Positions 61,542 through 64,000 of a stretch of DNA of 64,000 nucleotides are shown here, piece by piece. The DNA is from Desulforegula conservatrix Mb1Pa (GTDB lineage Bacteria; Desulfobacterota; Desulfobacteria; Desulfobacterales; Desulforegulaceae). Both the position numbers and the translations under genes were made by a program. Location: the NCBI RefSeq assembly GCF_000426225.1, contig NZ_AUEY01000001.1, positions 144,091-208,090 on the forward strand, given 5' to 3'. A model generated the notes under the pieces. The model was not told the DNA's origin and did not search any database. It saw only the letters and a list, made by a program, of their open reading frames with translations. Each line of letters begins with the position of its first letter. The first letter of the stretch is position 1.

Positions 61542-63866
61542 ATGAAATTTACAAAATTCCTTCTTAGTTTCAGGAACACAATTGTCTGGCTTGTTTTATT
61601 ATCAGCCATAATTCCAGTGTCAATCATATCCACCGGGCTTATCGGAAAAATACACAGAATAACAAGAGAAGCCGCTCTTAAGGAGATGGACATACTTGCA
61701 GAAAGCGTATCAGGGAATATCGGGCACCAATTTGACCTGTCAGTGTCGATGCTCAAAGGTCTTGCAAGCAACAGAGATATTGCCTTGGCCACAAGAAAAA
61801 ATTCTCTTGGGATTGGTCATTATCTCAGCGGACGAGCTCCGGCATATCTTGAAAAGATCATTGATGCGTTCCCCCTTGTTTCAAGAATTTACCTCACCGA
61901 CATAAATGGAGATATTACAGTATCGACTGATCAATTATCAGACTCATTCAAGTTGAATGAGCAGATAGAGACAGATATCAAATCCCTCATAGACTCAAAC
62001 CCCAAAAGCACAGGCAGAGTGGTTTCCTTGTCATATACTGATACTAAAAACACTTACAGCGACAATGATATTAATGCTACATTCATAGCAATCATAATTC
62101 CTGTAATTCTCGATATAACAACAGAGGTTCAGGGAACGCTGATAGCGGAAATCCCATTATCGAAAATTAAATATTATGCAGAAAGAAAAGTCGCTTCTTC
62201 AGCAAAAGTCGAAATTTCTCCATTTAAAAATGAGCAATGCAAAGAAGCTTTTGAAAATAACGGGATCATAGAAAGGAGTTCCCTGCTTTCGATACCAGGA
62301 GCTGACCCTAAAGGCCCCCTGAGATATATTGTGAAAATATCCGAACCCTCCAGCCTCAGATTCAAATTCGTGGACAGAGCCTTGATTGATCTTGTCCTTT
62401 TCCAGGTTGCCATCATTCTTGTGATTCTACTCATAGTGTACGTGCTCGCAAGAAGAATGACATTCTCACTTCTTACCCTAAATACAATCGTCAGCCATTA
62501 TGCTTCCGGAGATTACTCATACACAGGAAAGCCTGTAGCATTCATAGAACTTGTTAGCATAATCAATGTCTTGAAAAAAATGGGGCAGCGAATAATCGAG
62601 CAGCTGTCTGGTTTGAAACAGGCTGAACAGAAATACAGAAGCATATTTGAAAATATTAATGAAGGTATTTTCCAGGCCTCTCCAAATGGTAAGTTTCTGA
62701 GTGCTAATCCATCAATGGCCTCGTTATTAGGATACAATTCTGAAGAGGATCTTATCGTATCAGTTTCAAACATTGCGACGGAGCTATTCACTGATAGAGA
62801 CGACAGGAGAAACTTTTTTGAGCTGATAGAATTGGCTGAAAAAATCAGCGGATTTGAAACAAAAATGAGAACAAAGACAGGTGACATTATATGGGTTTCG
62901 ATGTCAGTCCATGTAGTAAAAGATGAAAATAATAAATTAATTTACTATGAAGGTTCCATCATGGACACCTCTCAAAACAGAGCTGCAGAAGAAGAGATTC
63001 TCAAATTGAACGCTGAACTTGAACAAAGGGTTTCACAAAGGACCTTAGAACTTGAAAAAACAAACAGGGCATTATCAGACTCACTCGTGCAGCTCAGGAT
63101 GACCCACAAGCAGCTTGTTCAATCCGAAAAAATGGCCTCGCTTGGAAACCTAGTCGCAGGGATAGCTCATGAAATCAACACTCCTGTTGGCATTGGAGTT
63201 ACAGCAACATCATTTCTTGAGAAGCAATCCGAGGAGATTCTCTCAATCTATAGAGATGGAAAGATGACGAGGTCTGAGCTGGAAAAATATATAGGCACAG
63301 TAATAGAGTCTTCAAATATGATTCTAAGCAATCTTCACAGAGCCGCAGATCTTATCAGCAGCTTCAAAAAGATTGCTGTCGACCAGTCGAGTGAAGATAA
63401 AAGAAAATTCCATATCAAAGCGTATATGGATGAAATAATAATGAGTCTTCAGCCAAAATTTAAAAGAACCAGACACAGAATAGTTTTCGAGTGCCCGGAT
63501 GATTTGGAAATACTAAGCTATCCTGGCGCATTCTCACAGATTTTTACCAATTTGATTTTAAACTCCCTGATTCATGCTTTTACTCCGGAAGAAACAGGAG
63601 AAATAAGCATAGGAGTGGTTCCTAAGGGAAGAACAATAGAAATTATTTACCAAGATAATGGCAAAGGCATGCCGCCTGAAATATCGAACATGATCTTTGA
63701 TCCGTTTTTCACAACAAACAGATCCGAAGGTGGTACAGGACTTGGCATGCACATAACTTATAATCTTGTAACCCAGAGCCTTAAGGGCGATATAAAATGT
63801 GACAGCGCCATTGGCAAGGGCACTAAATTCACAATCAGAATCCCTTTCACACACAACCATAAATAA
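61542..63866 (+). CDS. Cache-PAS sensor histidine kinase
   Basis: 774 aa. TM1 (about 14-34), periplasmic Cache-type sensor (about 40-280; PLVSRIYLTDINGDIT), TM2 (about 288-309), a HAMP-like stretch, PAS (about 366-485), coiled coil, HisKA-like domain with His543 in GIAHEINTPVGIG, and HATPase (NLILNSLIHAF; DNGKGMP; GGTGLGMHI). It ends without a receiver. The ATG follows the SBP2 stop directly, so synthesis is coupled. Its periplasmic domain could contact one or both binding proteins. No response regulator is in the window, so the partner lies elsewhere. Converges on the rRNA operon. Confidence 0.92.
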   Translation: MKFTKFLLSFRNTIVWLVLLSAIIPVSIISTGLIGKIHRITREAALKEMDILAESVSGNIGHQFDLSVSMLKGLASNRDIALATRKNSLGIGHYLSGRAPAYLEKIIDAFPLVSRIYLTDINGDITVSTDQLSDSFKLNEQIETDIKSLIDSNPKSTGRVVSLSYTDTKNTYSDNDINATFIAIIIPVILDITTEVQGTLIAEIPLSKIKYYAERKVASSAKVEISPFKNEQCKEAFENNGIIERSSLLSIPGADPKGPLRYIVKISEPSSLRFKFVDRALIDLVLFQVAIILVILLIVYVLARRMTFSLLTLNTIVSHYASGDYSYTGKPVAFIELVSIINVLKKMGQRIIEQLSGLKQAEQKYRSIFENINEGIFQASPNGKFLSANPSMASLLGYNSEEDLIVSVSNIATELFTDRDDRRNFFELIELAEKISGFETKMRTKTGDIIWVSMSVHVVKDENNKLIYYEGSIMDTSQNRAAEEEILKLNAELEQRVSQRTLELEKTNRALSDSLVQLRMTHKQLVQSEKMASLGNLVAGIAHEINTPVGIGVTATSFLEKQSEEILSIYRDGKMTRSELEKYIGTVIESSNMILSNLHRAADLISSFKKIAVDQSSEDKRKFHIKAYMDEIIMSLQPKFKRTRHRIVFECPDDLEILSYPGAFSQIFTNLILNSLIHAFTPEETGEISIGVVPKGRTIEIIYQDNGKGMPPEISNMIFDPFFTTNRSEGGTGLGMHITYNLVTQSLKGDIKCDSAIGKGTKFTIRIPFTHNHK

Positions 63867-63903
63867 TAGTGGATAGTCACTTGGGATGAGAACAGATAAC
63901 AAA

Positions 63904-63945
63904 TAAAAAAAGCCTCAGCTGATTCATATAAATCAACTGAGGCTT
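63904..63945 (-). terminator. Intrinsic terminator of the rRNA operon
   Basis: AAGCCTCAGCTGATT (63910-63924) and AATCAACTGAGGCTT (63931-63945), one mismatch, 6-nt loop. On the minus strand the stem ends in a T-run complementary to the A-run at 63904-63911. It follows the 5S rRNA 3' end by about ten bases. Confidence 0.85.
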
Positions 63946-63955
63946 AAGAAGTAAT

Positions 63956-64000
63956 CGGCGGCGACCTACTCTCCCACGCAGCTACCCACGCAGTACCATC
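63956..64000 (-). rRNA. rrf: 5S rRNA, 3' end only
   Basis: The reverse complement begins GATGGTACTGCGTGGGTAGC and contains GGGAGAGTAGGTCGCCGCC, the conserved 3' part of bacterial 5S rRNA. The rest lies beyond the right edge of the window. The exact 3' end (63955-63957) is approximate. A terminator follows, so this is the end of an rRNA operon on the minus strand. Confidence 0.88.

Overview
The window looks like chromosome from a Gram-negative, signal-rich, anaerobic-type bacterium, most likely a fatty-acid-oxidising Desulfobacterota (Desulfobacterales-like). This lineage call is an inference. It rests on the 428-aa thiolase subfamily with an extra N-terminal insert, a FadB with the dehydrogenase half first, a 601-aa acyl-CoA dehydrogenase, a UbiA/UbiX pair, an ArsR-methyltransferase next to ahcY, and many hybrid kinases. 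No sulfate-reduction gene, tRNA, CRISPR array, phage gene or transposase is visible.

Layout. 0-6.7 kb: start of gpsA behind gyrA, a thiolase, an NRDE/TANGO2 protein and a dynamin-like GTPase. 7-11.5 kb: a two-gene signalling operon (receiver-GGDEF protein and hybrid kinase). 12-16 kb: hisD and serC divergent, then a secreted protein of unknown role. 16.4-20 kb: fadBA beta-oxidation operon. 20.4-23.9 kb: methyltransferase, AmrS-type radical SAM, UbiA and UbiX, probably quinone related. 23.9-28.6 kb: a membrane sensor ending in an AlbA_2 domain, a cNMP-binding protein, and an HPt / receiver-PP2C / RsbW-like partner-switching set. 29-31.5 kb: ArsR-methyltransferase plus ahcY. 31.7-38 kb: a chemoreceptor, a CTP-dependent lipid-kinase-like protein, a 50-aa cysteine peptide with a 98-aa partner, an octapeptide-repeat membrane protein and a cNMP-PilZ protein. 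38.5-46 kb: Nudix, DUF4388-DUF1566 protein, dapF, a CPxCP protein, macrodomain, CheX and a methyltransferase. 46-50 kb: GIDE-domain protein with LemA, and CheD. 50-57 kb: hybrid kinase, UbiB, phasin-like protein and acyl-CoA dehydrogenase. 57.7-63.9 kb: a very tightly packed operon (MBL hydrolase, sirtuin, two Tat-exported TRAP-type binding proteins, Cache-PAS histidine kinase). The right edge enters an rRNA operon on the minus strand, with its terminator and the 3' end of 5S rRNA.

How it fits together. Thiolase, FadBA, acyl-CoA dehydrogenase and the phasin-like protein point to fatty-acid and acyl-CoA metabolism. The rest is dominated by sensing: three large histidine kinases, an HPt protein, a cyclic-di-GMP synthase and PilZ target, cNMP domains, MCP/CheX/CheD and a partner switch. 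Intergenic spaces carry at least two families of dispersed MITE-like repeats (about 137 bp, nine copies; about 158 bp, three to four copies) and a third short pair. The strongest candidate for an undescribed system is the 57.7-63.9 kb operon: two TRAP binding proteins with no TRAP membrane subunits, translationally coupled to a sensor kinase.
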